A stretch of 30,140 nt of DNA from DATGEP01 sp035310125 (lineage in GTDB: Bacteria > Chloroflexota > Ktedonobacteria > Ktedonobacterales > JADMIN01): the NCBI GenBank assembly GCA_035310125.1, contig DATGEP010000270.1, forward strand, positions 1 through 30,140, read 5' to 3'. Of this stretch, positions 7,296 through 14,978 are shown one piece after another (the stretch's first letter is position 1; each line of letters starts with the position of its first letter). Position numbers and translations under genes: made by a program. The notes under the pieces were generated by a model, which searched no databases, was not told where the DNA came from, and saw nothing but the letters and a program-made list of their open reading frames with translations.

Positions 7296-7713
7296 TCCGG
7301 CCCCCTATTCCGTGTTGCCCTATCGTCGCTCCGCTCTCCGCAGCGGGCGTTACGTCGTGATCGTGTTCATTCGCATGGCACTGTATCACGGTTTGCCGCC
7401 CAGTTACTCAGTAATGGGCGAATAGCTGAGACGCCTCCCGCGGTGGCGGACACGGCAACACGTGCATTGTGTTGCTCCACTCCAGAGCATCCGGCTGATA
7501 GTTGGAGCGACTCGCATCGCCGAATGTTCCGCGCCATTCTATCATGCCATCACAGGCATGTCACTATTGCTGGCTACGGTCCCATGTTTGTGACCAAATT
7601 GTGATTGTTGACGCATGCCATCAGTGCGGCAACGTGAAGCCTATGATACTGAGCACGGCGAGTATCAGAAACATTGGAAACGCGACATAGAGGGCGGGGC
7701 GCGCGAGCCGCCA
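7296..7713. other. intergenic region, no convincing gene
   Basis: This 418-bp stretch lies between the ferritin-like gene and the next minus-strand gene. Apart from the candidate promoter with its spacer palindrome (7536-7564) and the ribosome binding site near 7301-7306, I see no coding frame with the local codon bias and no RNA gene. Confidence 0.5.
7536..7564 (-). promoter_or_regulatory. candidate sigma70 promoter for the ferritin-like gene
   Basis: On the minus strand, GTGACA and TAGAAT are separated by 17 bp, with TG one base before the -10 (TGATAGAAT). A short inverted repeat, ATGCC...GGCAT (7544-7559), fills the spacer and could be an operator. The resulting 5' leader would be about 235 nt, which is long. 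Confidence 0.35.
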
Positions 7714-8670
7714 TCACGTAACAGGGTGAGGTAGCGTGGGTAGCGTGGGATCATCACCAGGCAGCGGCTGCCAGAACGCGGCGGGCAGGCTGGCGTAAGC
7801 CGGCTCCCATCGCGGACTTGCTAGCTTCCCGGCAATGCCCGTAAGGTCGCGCAGTGGCAGACCTGTGCGAGCGAGTATCAGTGCGCATAGCGAATCTGAG
7901 ATACCGAGAACCTCAGGCTTATTGGTCGTTCGCTCATCCCAGATGAGCGTCACGTCGGGTGCATCGAGCACGAACGCAACATGCCGCACAACGCCAGTGT
8001 TGGTATCGCTATACTGGATAAGGAAGAAGGAACGGGCATCGCGCCATCTGATCTGGACTTCCGCCGCGTCGCGACCGGCCGGCGTCCAGCGCAGCCCGAT
8101 TTCCTCAGCGGACACGGTGGGCGAAGTCTTCACGCGCCGGGCAATACGCAACAGGACAACACCAAGGAGGAGTGCCACCAGACCGCCTATCGCAAAACCG
8201 ATTGCTGGGATGATTGCGTTAGGACTGGAAGACGCGAGAGCAAACATGGATCCGATTATGGCGAACGGGCCGCCCATAATACAGGATATGCTGCCTGCCA
8301 TCGTGAACGCATCGGCAATAGTTTCAGTGATAGGTGGAAGTCGCTCAAACTGCGACGGAACAGCTGGCACTGGCTCGTTACGCAGCTCATCCAGCAGCCA
8401 CGTTGCCGGAGGAGCAAGCGATTCGTCATTGCTCGTGGCGACGAACCGAAGAATGCGCGACGCCGTATAGAGCTGCCGCTTGGGGACGCCACTGCGGGCA
8501 CGGGCAATAACGGACGCGAGATAGACGGTGACAACTAATGCCGAAATTATGCCTTCGAAAAAGTTGCTCCAACCGAAGCTATTCCACGGAAGGTTGTTCC
8601 AACTACCGGCTTGCAGCGCCCGCGCAAGTTCGTGTATCACATTTACGCAGATGAGTATGTACGTGAGCAT
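7714..8670 (-). CDS. multi-pass membrane protein of unknown function
   Basis: The ATG at 8670 gives 318 aa beginning MLTYILICVNVIHEL. Upstream in-frame starts exist (for example 8766, with GGAGG 13-17 nt before it), but the extra residues look non-coding and the longest frame would overlap the divergent gene at 8926. Predicted membrane segments are at the N-terminus, at FFEGIISALVVTVYLASVIA, and two or three in the middle (SISCIMGGPFAIIGSMFALA, then GFAIGGLVALLLGVVLL). The last 130 residues are soluble and beta-rich (EVQIRWRDARSFFLIQYSD, HVAFVLDAPDVTLIWDE), somewhat like a bacterial PH-type domain; that comparison is weak. I do not recognise a family. It is divergent from the acidic FlgT-C-like gene. 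Confidence 0.6.
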   Translation of the reverse strand: MLTYILICVNVIHELARALQAGSWNNLPWNSFGWSNFFEGIISALVVTVYLASVIARARSGVPKRQLYTASRILRFVATSNDESLAPPATWLLDELRNEPVPAVPSQFERLPPITETIADAFTMAGSISCIMGGPFAIIGSMFALASSSPNAIIPAIGFAIGGLVALLLGVVLLRIARRVKTSPTVSAEEIGLRWTPAGRDAAEVQIRWRDARSFFLIQYSDTNTGVVRHVAFVLDAPDVTLIWDERTTNKPEVLGISDSLCALILARTGLPLRDLTGIAGKLASPRWEPAYASLPAAFWQPLPGDDPTLPTLPHPVT

Positions 8671-8925
8671 AAACACAGTACAACACGGCGACCCAACGGG
8701 AAGCACCCCGCCGGGGCACTGGTGCCTTGCGCTGCGAGCCGAGGAGTCGCAGAACCGATCCGACATCTCCCACGCCTCGCTTCCTCCAATCTGGTATGCT
8801 TCTAGCATCGCAAAAAGCGACCGCCGAGTCAACATTTTGCTGAAACGTCCACCATCAGCCGTACGTATGGTTGAGGAGCTCGGAACGGAGCGAGATAGTA
8901 GCCTGGAGCATAGAGAGGTGACACG

Positions 8926-9651
8926 ATGAGCGCTGGTAGCACAGACTCCGGCAATCTCTGGCCGGCGGAAGTCATCCACGTCAACGAGGATGGATGGGTG
9001 CTGGTAAACCGGGGCCGCCAGCATGGCGTTGTGCCAGGACTGCGCCTGCTGGTGGTTGGCACTGGCATTCGCGAGCTGCGCAACGTGATGGTGCCGGGCG
9101 ACGATCAGCCGCTTGCACTGCGCATTCGCCGCACCTACGAAGAGCTGGACGTGCTGTTCGCCGAGGAAACATGCGCCGTGGCTGTGGCTACGCGAGCGCC
9201 TGTCGAGCGCCGTCCCAAGTTCTATCGCGGACCGGACGGCGAGCTGCTGATCTGGATACCGCTGCCGGCAGGCTGGACCTATCCGCGCCCCGACTCAACA
9301 GATGACGCGCAAGACAGTGCCAACGATGACCCGGGTACCGACGACCAGGAGGATCAAGACAGCGCGGACGAAGAAGACGGCGTCGACGATACCGGCAACA
9401 GTGAAACACCGGACGCGCCGCCCGAAGTCGGCGAGCAGGACGACGTGCGCTGGGAAGAGGCGCTGCCGCTCAACGGCGTCACCGTAGGCGATCTGGTCGT
9501 GCCCGCCATACCGGCAGCAGGCGCCTCAACCACGAATCCAACCGGAGCCGCAGCGACTCCCGCGGCCGCCGGCGATCCTGCCACACCCAATCCCTTCGAG
9601 GCTGGGCGCGACTATGGCTGGATGAAGCCAGAAAGCGAAAACCAGAGTTAA
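8926..9651 (+). CDS. acidic protein with an N-terminal FlgT-C-like beta domain
   Basis: The product is 241 aa; GAGAGG lies 7-8 nt before the ATG. Residues 12-90 (AEVIHVNEDGWVLVNRGRQHGVVPGLRLLVV, then EELDVLFAEETCAVAVAT) have the pattern of the small beta-barrel of the FlgT C-terminal domain family: value-of-expression strand, NRG-x-x-x-Gv-x-pG turn, then a closing strand. The middle, about residues 122-165, is very rich in Asp/Glu and looks disordered. The tail is Ala/Pro/Thr-rich, ending near ESENQS. There is no signal peptide or membrane segment, so it may be cytoplasmic. Function is unknown. Its TAA stop shares the palindrome TTAA with the stop of the convergent amidase gene, leaving no intergenic space. 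Confidence 0.65.
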   Translation: MSAGSTDSGNLWPAEVIHVNEDGWVLVNRGRQHGVVPGLRLLVVGTGIRELRNVMVPGDDQPLALRIRRTYEELDVLFAEETCAVAVATRAPVERRPKFYRGPDGELLIWIPLPAGWTYPRPDSTDDAQDSANDDPGTDDQEDQDSADEEDGVDDTGNSETPDAPPEVGEQDDVRWEEALPLNGVTVGDLVVPAIPAAGASTTNPTGAAATPAAAGDPATPNPFEAGRDYGWMKPESENQS

Positions 9652-11222
9652 GCTGACGCGATACCCGGATAATCCTCGTGCGTCCGCGCTGCGTGCTGGA
9701 TGACACGCATCGCCGCCAGCGACACATGCTCGCGCCAGGGACGCGCGACCACCTGCACGCCGATGGGCAGACCGGCGCTGCCAAGCTCGGCTGTGCGGGC
9801 CGCCTTCAGCATCGCGTCGGCGGAGCGCTTGCGATTGGACTCCTCGTCGGAGCGTACCCGCGTGAACGGGACGACGCCAGCGGGATAGCCCAGCACATTG
9901 TACAGCACGGCATATCCACCTGCGACGACAAGGTCTTTGCTGGCGCCGTGTGGAAAGGCCGGCAGCGCGCAGGCGGGGCAGACGATGACATCGAACGGGC
10001 CGCCGTCGTCCGTGTCCAGCGCGCGAGCGAACCGCTCCTGATACGCCATCTGTGCCTCAACCAGTCGCCAGTAATGCAGCGTGTCGGCGTGCCCGAAGTC
10101 GCGCAGCATCGCCGCCGCGCTGCGCTGGCCAGCGAGCCTAAGCAGTCCCGCCAGTATGGAAAGCGAGGGGCGTGATTGTCCGGCGAGGAATAAAAGCCTC
10201 CCGATACGCGGATCTTTCTGGCTGCCACGCAGAGCCTCTTTCGCCCCTCGCCCGCCATCAGCGCTAAGAACCCCGAAGAAGATATCCATCGCCTCCGCGA
10301 CATCGGGCGGGCGCCACTCCGTTACCTGTGCGCCCTGACCCGCGAGGATTCCGGCAGCTTCGACAACGGCGCGGCGCACGGCGGGCGCGACGCTCAGAGT
10401 GCCGTCGTCGGCGTAATAGGCGACGCGTATCTGTGATACGTCCACCGCCGCAGGATCACCAAGCGGCATCGGCGGCTCGACGGATGGCTTAGCCCCACCA
10501 TTCAGAATTTCCAGGCCTAGCGCCATGTCATCCACGTCGCGGGCGAGCAGCCCCACCTGACTGACGATGGCCTGCTCACCAAAGGGAACGGAGAAACGGC
10601 CGGTATCCGGAATGCGCCCCGCCGTGGGCTTGAGTCCGGCGACACCACAGAACGCGGCGGGCACACGGATGCTGCCACCAATATCCGTCGCGAGTCCGAG
10701 CGGCGAGCCGCCCGCCGCGATAATGGCCGCCTGGCCGCCGCTGCTGCCACCAGGAGTGCGCCCAACATTCCAGGGATTGTTGGTGCGGCCATACACAGGG
10801 TTGTCGCTCTCAATGTACAGCAGCATCTGGGCGACATTGGTTTTACCCAGGATGATGGCCCCCGCCTGCCGTATACGAGCGACCCAGGGATCATCTTGGG
10901 TGGCAAGCACCGCCGCGCGGGTTTGGAGACCATATGTGGACGGATGGCCGTCGAGATCGAGACACTCCTTGACGGTGATGGGAACGCCGTGCAGCGGCGG
11001 CAGAGTCTCCCCCCGCGCGCGACGCTCATCGGCGCGGCGCGCCTCGGCCCGCGCTTCGTCGTAGCGCTTGACGACGACGGCGTTGAGAGTGGGATTCACC
11101 TGCTCGATGCGCGCGATATGCGCCTCGACTGTCTCAATCGCAGAGACATCGCCCCGCGCGATTCGGTTGGCAAGCTCGGTAGCCGAGAGCTGGGTAAGCG
11201 CCTGGATTCCGGTCATGCTCAT
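9648..11222 (-). CDS. amidase signature family hydrolase
   Basis: The product is 524 aa from ATG 11222, with AGGGGA 5-6 nt upstream; an upstream in-frame extension to 11441 is rejected because it overlaps the aldolase gene. The amidase signature triad is visible: Lys in GVPITVKE (K85), Ser in GGSSGG (160-161) and the nucleophile Ser in TDIGGSIR (S184), followed by FCGVAGLKPTAGR. Length and motifs fit fatty-acid-amide-hydrolase/aryl-amidase relatives. It lacks any visible GatB partner gene, so GatA of the tRNA amidotransferase is less likely. It hydrolyses a carboxylic amide of unknown identity in the cytoplasm. It lies 70 bp downstream of the threonine aldolase on the same strand, so co-transcription is plausible. 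Confidence 0.85.
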   Translation of the reverse strand: MSMTGIQALTQLSATELANRIARGDVSAIETVEAHIARIEQVNPTLNAVVVKRYDEARAEARRADERRARGETLPPLHGVPITVKECLDLDGHPSTYGLQTRAAVLATQDDPWVARIRQAGAIILGKTNVAQMLLYIESDNPVYGRTNNPWNVGRTPGGSSGGQAAIIAAGGSPLGLATDIGGSIRVPAAFCGVAGLKPTAGRIPDTGRFSVPFGEQAIVSQVGLLARDVDDMALGLEILNGGAKPSVEPPMPLGDPAAVDVSQIRVAYYADDGTLSVAPAVRRAVVEAAGILAGQGAQVTEWRPPDVAEAMDIFFGVLSADGGRGAKEALRGSQKDPRIGRLLFLAGQSRPSLSILAGLLRLAGQRSAAAMLRDFGHADTLHYWRLVEAQMAYQERFARALDTDDGGPFDVIVCPACALPAFPHGASKDLVVAGGYAVLYNVLGYPAGVVPFTRVRSDEESNRKRSADAMLKAARTAELGSAGLPIGVQVVARPWREHVSLAAMRVIQHAARTHEDYPGIASA

Positions 11223-11292
11223 ATAATCCCCTTTGCGTCTCCACACACCTCGGCGTCGTCCGCCGTCTCCCTGTTGAGCTCCAGCGCTTGTC

Positions 11293-12390
11293 TTATGCCA
11301 CGACCGCTGCCATAGCGCGCGCGAGAACGCCGAGCGCGCGCTCGATATCATCCGCGCTGATGCCATAGTGCGTGACGGCGCGGATGCGACCGTCATCACC
11401 GCCGGAAAGCAAGACGCCCTCGAGCGCGGCGGCGGCCACAAGCGGCGCTACCTCACCGGGCTGTCCTTGAGCGTCCAGCACGCCAAAGAAAAGGATATCG
11501 GTCTCAACCGTTTCTGGCGTGATGGCGATACCAGGAATGTTTGCAAGCCCGTCGGCAAGGCGGTGCGCGTTCGCGTGGTCCTCAGCCAGACGCTCCACCA
11601 TGTCGGTGAGGGCAAGTATTCCAGCGGCGGCGAGAATGCCGGCCTGGCGCATGCCGCCACCCAGCAGTTTGCGCCCACGCCGCGCCTCCGCGATAAAGGC
11701 CGCTGATCCGGCAAGCATAGAGCCGACGGGGGCGCTGAGACCTTTGGAGAGACAGAACATGACGCTATCCACCTCGGCGGCGAGCGCGCTCGCGGGCAGA
11801 CCGAGCGCGACGGCGGCATTGAAGAGCCGGGCGCCATCCATGTGTACCGGAATGCCGCGCTGCCGGGCTGGCGCTGCCAGCTCACGGAGCGTCGCGGGAC
11901 TCAATGCCCGGCCACCGCACATGTTATGGGTATTTTCAATGGACAGTAGACCTGTCCGCGCCTCGTGAACGTCGTCTCCAAGAAAAGCGCGAGCGAGTTT
12001 CTCACGGTCGAGTGTGCCGTCGGAAAGGTTGGGAACTGGCCGGGCGGATGAGCCGTTGAGTCGCGCATGTCCGCCCACTTCATAGAGATAGGTATGGGAG
12101 CGGTCGCCCATCACGATCTCGTCGCCACGACGGCAATGGGTGAGGAGCGCAATGGCGTTACCCATCGTGCCAGAAGGCACAAAGAGCGCGGCGTCTTTGC
12201 CCACTTTCTCGGCTGCCAGCTCTTCCAGACGATTGACGCTAGGGTCCTCCCCATACACATCGTCGCCGACTTCAGCGCGATACATCGCCTCCCGCATAGC
12301 TGGCGTGGGATGCGTGACGGTATCACTGCGGAGATCAATCGTGGAGCCGGCTGCAAGGGAACCGATCCGCGCTTCGTAGCTGCTCGACAT
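11293..12390 (-). CDS. ltaE: low-specificity L-threonine aldolase
   Basis: The product is 365 aa; ATG 12390 has GAGGATC 7 nt upstream. It starts with the family hallmark IDLRSDTVTHPTPAMREAM and continues with VGDDVYGEDPSVNRLE. PLP-enzyme features are SGTMGN (73-78), HMDGARLFNAAVALG with the PLP-pyridine Asp (D185), and CLSKGLSAPVGS with the Schiff-base Lys (K216). It cleaves L-threonine or L-allo-threonine to glycine and acetaldehyde. It is transcribed from a candidate extended -10 promoter about 60 nt upstream and is followed by the amidase gene. Confidence 0.9.
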   Translation of the reverse strand: MSSSYEARIGSLAAGSTIDLRSDTVTHPTPAMREAMYRAEVGDDVYGEDPSVNRLEELAAEKVGKDAALFVPSGTMGNAIALLTHCRRGDEIVMGDRSHTYLYEVGGHARLNGSSARPVPNLSDGTLDREKLARAFLGDDVHEARTGLLSIENTHNMCGGRALSPATLRELAAPARQRGIPVHMDGARLFNAAVALGLPASALAAEVDSVMFCLSKGLSAPVGSMLAGSAAFIAEARRGRKLLGGGMRQAGILAAAGILALTDMVERLAEDHANAHRLADGLANIPGIAITPETVETDILFFGVLDAQGQPGEVAPLVAAAALEGVLLSGGDDGRIRAVTHYGISADDIERALGVLARAMAAVVA

Positions 12391-12727
12391 AGCGTGATCC
12401 TCGATGAATATTTGATGCGGGCGCAACCCTGCTTCGTAAGCTTTCCTTAGTGTAGCACAGGCGCTTCCCACGTGAAGCCACGCCGGCTTCGCACCGGCAC
12501 AGCACGCTTCTCCATGCCAAGCGCTTTCATGCGAAGCATCCCATCGCCGTACGGCGCGCTTTTTGTGGATCCTCCACCCGAATACACACTGACTCAGCCA
12601 GCGTCGTGCCTGTGTTACAGCGAGGTGTGGCGCGCGTCATAGAAATATTGTAGCGATTCGATTTAGCATAGATGCGGCCATTGACGGTGAGAGGACAGGC
12701 AGGGGTAATACAGAAAGGGACGCGACA
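12391..12727. other. divergent intergenic region
   Basis: This 337-bp stretch separates the aldolase (-) from the small membrane protein gene (+). It holds the candidate aldolase promoter, the inverted repeat GAAGCC/GGCTTC near 12474-12490, and the AAAGGGA ribosome binding site at 12714-12720. No gene is visible. Confidence 0.5.
12449..12477 (-). promoter_or_regulatory. candidate promoter of the threonine aldolase gene
   Basis: On the minus strand an extended -10 TGCTACACT (TACACT at 12449-12454) lies 17 bp from a weak -35 CTTCAC (12472-12477). The predicted leader is about 50 nt, consistent with the GAGGATC ribosome binding site before ATG 12390. A 6-bp inverted repeat, GAAGCC/GGCTTC, overlaps the -35. 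Confidence 0.35.
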
Positions 12728-12928
12728 ATGCAAGGGGCGCTCGTCGGTATTGTGCTGGATCTGATTATCGTCATGATGATTCTGCTCCTCTATTCGCTCG
12801 TGCGGCGGATAGACTTGATGAGTTATCAACTGAAAGACGCCCTGCGACGGCTCGACGCGCTCGAATCGAGACCGAAAGGTTCAACGGGAGGGCCAAACAC
12901 AGGCCGGGAGCGCGCACTCAAGCCATGA
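12728..12928 (+). CDS. 66-aa single-pass membrane protein
   Basis: AAAGGGA lies 7 nt before the ATG. Residues 4-25 (ALVGIVLDLIIVMMILLLYS) form one hydrophobic helix. It is followed by a charged, heptad-like stretch, LVRRIDLMSYQLKDALRRLDAL, likely a short coiled coil on the cytoplasmic side, and a Gly/Lys-rich tail. Function is unknown; small proteins of this shape often join membrane complexes. It is convergent with the CsaA-like gene across a hairpin. Confidence 0.6.
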   Translation: MQGALVGIVLDLIIVMMILLLYSLVRRIDLMSYQLKDALRRLDALESRPKGSTGGPNTGRERALKP

Positions 12929-12930
12929 GC

Positions 12931-12953
12931 CGTCCGGTCAGAACAGCCGGACG
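12931..12953. terminator. hairpin between convergent genes
   Basis: A perfect 7-bp stem CGTCCGG/CCGGACG with a 9-nt loop sits between the small membrane protein stop and the CsaA-like stop, overlapping the end of the latter. No T-tract follows on either strand, so it is at best a weak bidirectional terminator. Confidence 0.4.
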
Positions 12954-13306
12954 CCTATTGGCACCTCCCGCTCCGGCTGGATCAGCACGACGTTTCCGGC
13001 AGCATCCGGCAGACCGAGGGTAAGCACCTCTGAGCGAAAACCGGCGATGCGGCGTGGGGGAAAGTTCACGACCGCCAGCACAAGCAGGTTTGTCAGCATC
13101 TCTGTCGAGTAATGAACGGTGATTTGCGCGCTGGATTGCTTGATGCCCAGCTCCGGGCCAAAGTCAATGCGCAGCTTATAGGCGGGCTTGTGCGCGCCCT
13201 CCAGCGGCTCGGCAGTCAGGATACGTCCAACGCGGATATCTACCTTCTGAAAGTCATCAATGCTGATCGTTGGGAACGGCATGGACTCCGGGTCAGATTC
13301 GCTCAC
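12938..13306 (-). CDS. csaA: CsaA-like tRNA-binding domain protein
   Basis: The product is 122 aa from GTG 13306 (AAAGGG 9 nt upstream); an internal ATG nine codons later is an alternative. The sequence ISIDDFQKVDIRVGRILTAEP, KLRIDFGPELGIKQSSAQIT, NLLVLAVVNFPPRRIAGFRS and SEVLTLGLPD is the EMAP/Trbp111-type OB fold of the CsaA family. CsaA binds tRNA and has been described as a chaperone involved in protein export in Bacillus. The full family length is present. It is a single gene between the small membrane protein and an apparently gene-poor stretch. Confidence 0.85.
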   Translation of the reverse strand: MSESDPESMPFPTISIDDFQKVDIRVGRILTAEPLEGAHKPAYKLRIDFGPELGIKQSSAQITVHYSTEMLTNLLVLAVVNFPPRRIAGFRSEVLTLGLPDAAGNVVLIQPEREVPIGVRLF

Positions 13307-13369
13307 TACACGGCCCTTTCTGTTCTATGACCCCATTGTCGCCATTTCCCACACTATACCGCGAGGCAT

Positions 13370-13678
13370 ATGCGGCGGTATCACGCTGGCGATTACGTGC
13401 GGGTTGATCGAACCGCCTCTCACGATATGTATCGCGGCTGTGCCATTACTAGGATGCTGAGCCGGCCAAAGGCGCCACAGCCAATTCGATTGATATCGCA
13501 GGTCTTCGTGGGCGCAGCGAAGCGGGTCGGTGGGGACGCCGAGAGCACCGTGCGTATTATGGATGATAGCGGACAGAAGAGCGCGAAGCCGCAGCCGAAC
13601 CGATCGGCCAAGGCGCTTGAGTACAAGGCAAAGGCAGCCGCCGGCACGCGAGGCCGACGGCTGCCAGGCAGTTCTTAG
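13370..13678 (+). CDS. possible 102-aa basic protein (doubtful)
   Basis: This frame has moderate GC bias at third codon positions in its second half and a weak GAGG 3 nt before the ATG. The product is rich in Lys and Arg (for example KAKAAAGTRGRRLPGSS at the end) and resembles no family I know. Its last 15 codons coincide with the terminator hairpin of the convergent DUF4352 gene, which argues against it being real. Confidence 0.18.
   Translation: MRRYHAGDYVRVDRTASHDMYRGCAITRMLSRPKAPQPIRLISQVFVGAAKRVGGDAESTVRIMDDSGQKSAKPQPNRSAKALEYKAKAAAGTRGRRLPGSS
13633..13665 (-). terminator. intrinsic terminator of the DUF4352 gene
   Basis: On the minus strand, GGCAGCCG/CGGCTGCC (8 bp) plus an inner CGGC/GCCG pair make a stem of about 12 bp with one mismatch and a 7-nt loop, followed by TTTGCCTTTGT. 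It lies 33 bp after the DUF4352 stop. Confidence 0.65.
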
Positions 13679-13698
13679 CGCACAGATGCACGCTGGTA

Positions 13699-14367
13699 TT
13701 ACAGCCCAAGCCTCCACACGTTGTCAGTATTGCTGGAGAAGATGCTGGGCGTCCACGTCAGGTCAGCATTGTGATCGCCTTTCGGCGCTTGGAGAATAAT
13801 GTCTCCCTCCACATTACCGCCCTCGGTGAGCGTTCCATTGTTCAGGAGATTGTTTGCGGTGTACGTGGTTGGTGGAAACTCTGCGTCGGTGACGTTGCCG
13901 GACCCACTCTTCACGTGAAAGTCATACTCGTTGTAGTTGAATTCACTACTAGATTTGTTGACGATCTTCACGTGAACGACGATGAATTCATTGCCCGCTT
14001 TGGGCTGAATGAATTCGTCGCCTGAGATGACCTTAACAGACACCAACGTGCAGGAGACGTCATCAGTGGTAATGGTATCGCCGACTTTCGCAGGACCTCT
14101 AGACGTTGACGATGAACTGTTGCTTGAGCCACCGTTGTTGCCTGTACCGCCTGGCGTGGTCGAGCCGCCGCCTTTACTGATGGCTACGACGAGTCCACCG
14201 AGAACACAGCACACAATAATGATGCCTGTGACGATACCAGGGATTGTTCGGAAGAAGTTCTTCTTCTTCGGCGGTTGCGGCATCGGCGGCAATTGAGACG
14301 GATAGCCCATTGGCTGCTGTGGCTGTTGAGGATACTGTGGTTGCTGATAGGGTGGTTGTTGGCCCAT
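13699..14367 (-). CDS. membrane-anchored DUF4352 protein
   Basis: The product is 222 aa from ATG 14367; AGAGGAG lies about 12 nt upstream. The architecture is clear: a cytoplasmic Gln/Pro/Tyr-rich tail (1-33, MGQQPPYQQPQYPQQPQQPM), a KKKNFF positive patch, one membrane helix (about 43-62, IPGIVTGIIIVCCVLGGLVV), a Gly/Ser/Asn/Thr linker and a C-terminal beta-sandwich with GDTITTDDVSCTLVSVK and EFIVVHVKIVNKS, typical of DUF4352 (telokin-like). The domain is expected outside the membrane. Function is unknown. It is monocistronic, with its own terminator. Confidence 0.8.
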   Translation of the reverse strand: MGQQPPYQQPQYPQQPQQPMGYPSQLPPMPQPPKKKNFFRTIPGIVTGIIIVCCVLGGLVVAISKGGGSTTPGGTGNNGGSSNSSSSTSRGPAKVGDTITTDDVSCTLVSVKVISGDEFIQPKAGNEFIVVHVKIVNKSSSEFNYNEYDFHVKSGSGNVTDAEFPPTTYTANNLLNNGTLTEGGNVEGDIILQAPKGDHNADLTWTPSIFSSNTDNVWRLGL

Positions 14368-14611
14368 AACGATTTTGGACTCCTCTTGTTGAGCGCTGCC
14401 AAGGATTTTTAATGCCGCGGGAAGTGCCCCGCGGAATCGTCGCTGTGAATGACATACGCGGGTAGCGAAAGAAAGCGGAAACCGCGAACGCAGGGTTTTC
14501 AATCTTGCTCATTTTCCTTGCCAAAGAGGCGGGCTCGTAGTTCCTATTAGTGGCTGTAAATCAGAACGTGTCTACGCCGCTCCTATCCCAGCTTCGAGCC
14601 AGGCGGGCGAG

Positions 14612-14633
14612 CTGGATTGGCATGCCAATCCAG
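14612..14633. promoter_or_regulatory. 22-bp perfect palindrome, candidate operator
   Basis: The half-site CTGGATTGGCA is followed immediately by its exact complement TGCCAATCCAG. A perfect 22-bp dyad without a central spacer fits a dimeric helix-turn-helix repressor site better than an RNA hairpin, which would have no loop. It lies about 345 bp upstream of the exporter gene and 145 bp upstream of the leader frame. Confidence 0.5.
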
Positions 14634-14757
14634 ACAAAGTGTGGCCAGTCACTCGGTACTGAGTCCCAACGCCGTTAGATCGATCGCTCCTTGACACTCC
14701 GGTGTATACTGCGCTGGTCACTCGTTTTAGTATCCGAGACGTAAGGATACGCTGTTC

Positions 14758-14820
14758 ATGGATTACCTCATGTTCGCCACACCCCTGCGCTGTTCCCCGC
14801 CTCCCGGCACCTCCCACTAG
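14758..14820 (+). CDS. candidate 20-aa leader peptide with Pro-Pro-Pro-Gly
   Basis: AAGGA (14743-14747) lies 10 nt before an ATG that opens a 20-codon frame ending in TAG at 14818-14820. The peptide starts MDYLMFATPL and contains Cys-Ser-Pro-Pro-Pro-Gly near its end (residues 12-17). Runs of three prolines followed by Gly slow ribosomes and depend on EF-P. The stop codon overlaps the 5' arm of a long stem, so ribosome position could decide whether that stem forms. Too short to be judged by codon bias; the assignment rests on position. Confidence 0.3.
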   Translation: MDYLMFATPLRCSPPPGTSH

Positions 14821-14923
14821 GGCAGGTAGAACGGGTATCTCCTCTTGCTGACAACACAGCACCATCTGATTGGATGGCCTGTGTTCTCTTGCTGTATCCT
14901 TTTTTGCATCCTTCTCCTGCCCT
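14819..14923 (+). promoter_or_regulatory. structured RNA leader of the exporter gene (attenuator or riboswitch candidate)
   Basis: The outer stem pairs AGGGCAGG-T-AGAA (14819-14831) with TTCTCCTGCCCT (14912-14923): 12 base pairs with a single bulged T. Inside is a second hairpin, AACACAG/CTGTGTT (14853-14859 with 14879-14885), extended by CCATC/GATGG around a TGATTG loop. It is flanked by direct repeats CTCTTGCTG (14842-14850 and 14886-14894) and followed by a run of six T at 14900-14905. I do not recognise a known riboswitch class. Confidence 0.4.
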
Positions 14924-14978
14924 CTGTACACGCCTGCCTGCGTCTTTGCCGGTGTATATGAGGAAGGGATCGCCGATC

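Larger units (their letters stand above)
13307..13698. other. intergenic region with one weak small reading frame
   Basis: The stretch between the CsaA-like gene and the DUF4352 gene holds the DUF4352 terminator (13633-13665) and one 102-codon plus-strand frame described separately. Nothing else can be supported. Confidence 0.4.
14368..14978. other. long divergent regulatory region
   Basis: About 600 bp between the DUF4352 gene (-) and the exporter gene (+). Contents: a 22-bp perfect palindrome (14612-14633), an inverted repeat GTATCC/GGATAC (14730-14750), a 20-codon leader frame (14758-14820), nested stems (14819-14923) and the exporter ribosome binding site AGGAAGG (14961-14967). A TTGACA at 14691 and a TATACT at 14705 are only 8 bp apart, so no clear promoter can be assigned. 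Confidence 0.5.

Noticed and set aside
8671..9024. Long N-terminal extension of the 7714-8670 membrane protein
   Set aside because: It overlaps the divergent gene at 8926, and its residues look like translated non-coding DNA.
11223..11441. 73-residue N-terminal extension of the amidase
   Set aside because: It overlaps the end of the threonine aldolase gene, and a good ribosome binding site precedes the internal ATG at 11222.
12681..12711. TTGACG/TAATAC promoter for the small membrane protein
   Set aside because: The spacer is 19 bp and the predicted start site would fall inside the ribosome binding site.
14691..14710. TTGACA/TATACT promoter before the leader
   Set aside because: The two boxes are only 8 bp apart, too close to act together; neither has a suitable partner at 16-18 bp.
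14842..14894. Tiny mobile element with 9-bp target-site duplication (CTCTTGCTG) around a hairpin
   Set aside because: The insert is only 35 bp and encodes nothing, and the larger enclosing stem suggests an RNA structure instead. No second copy is in the window.
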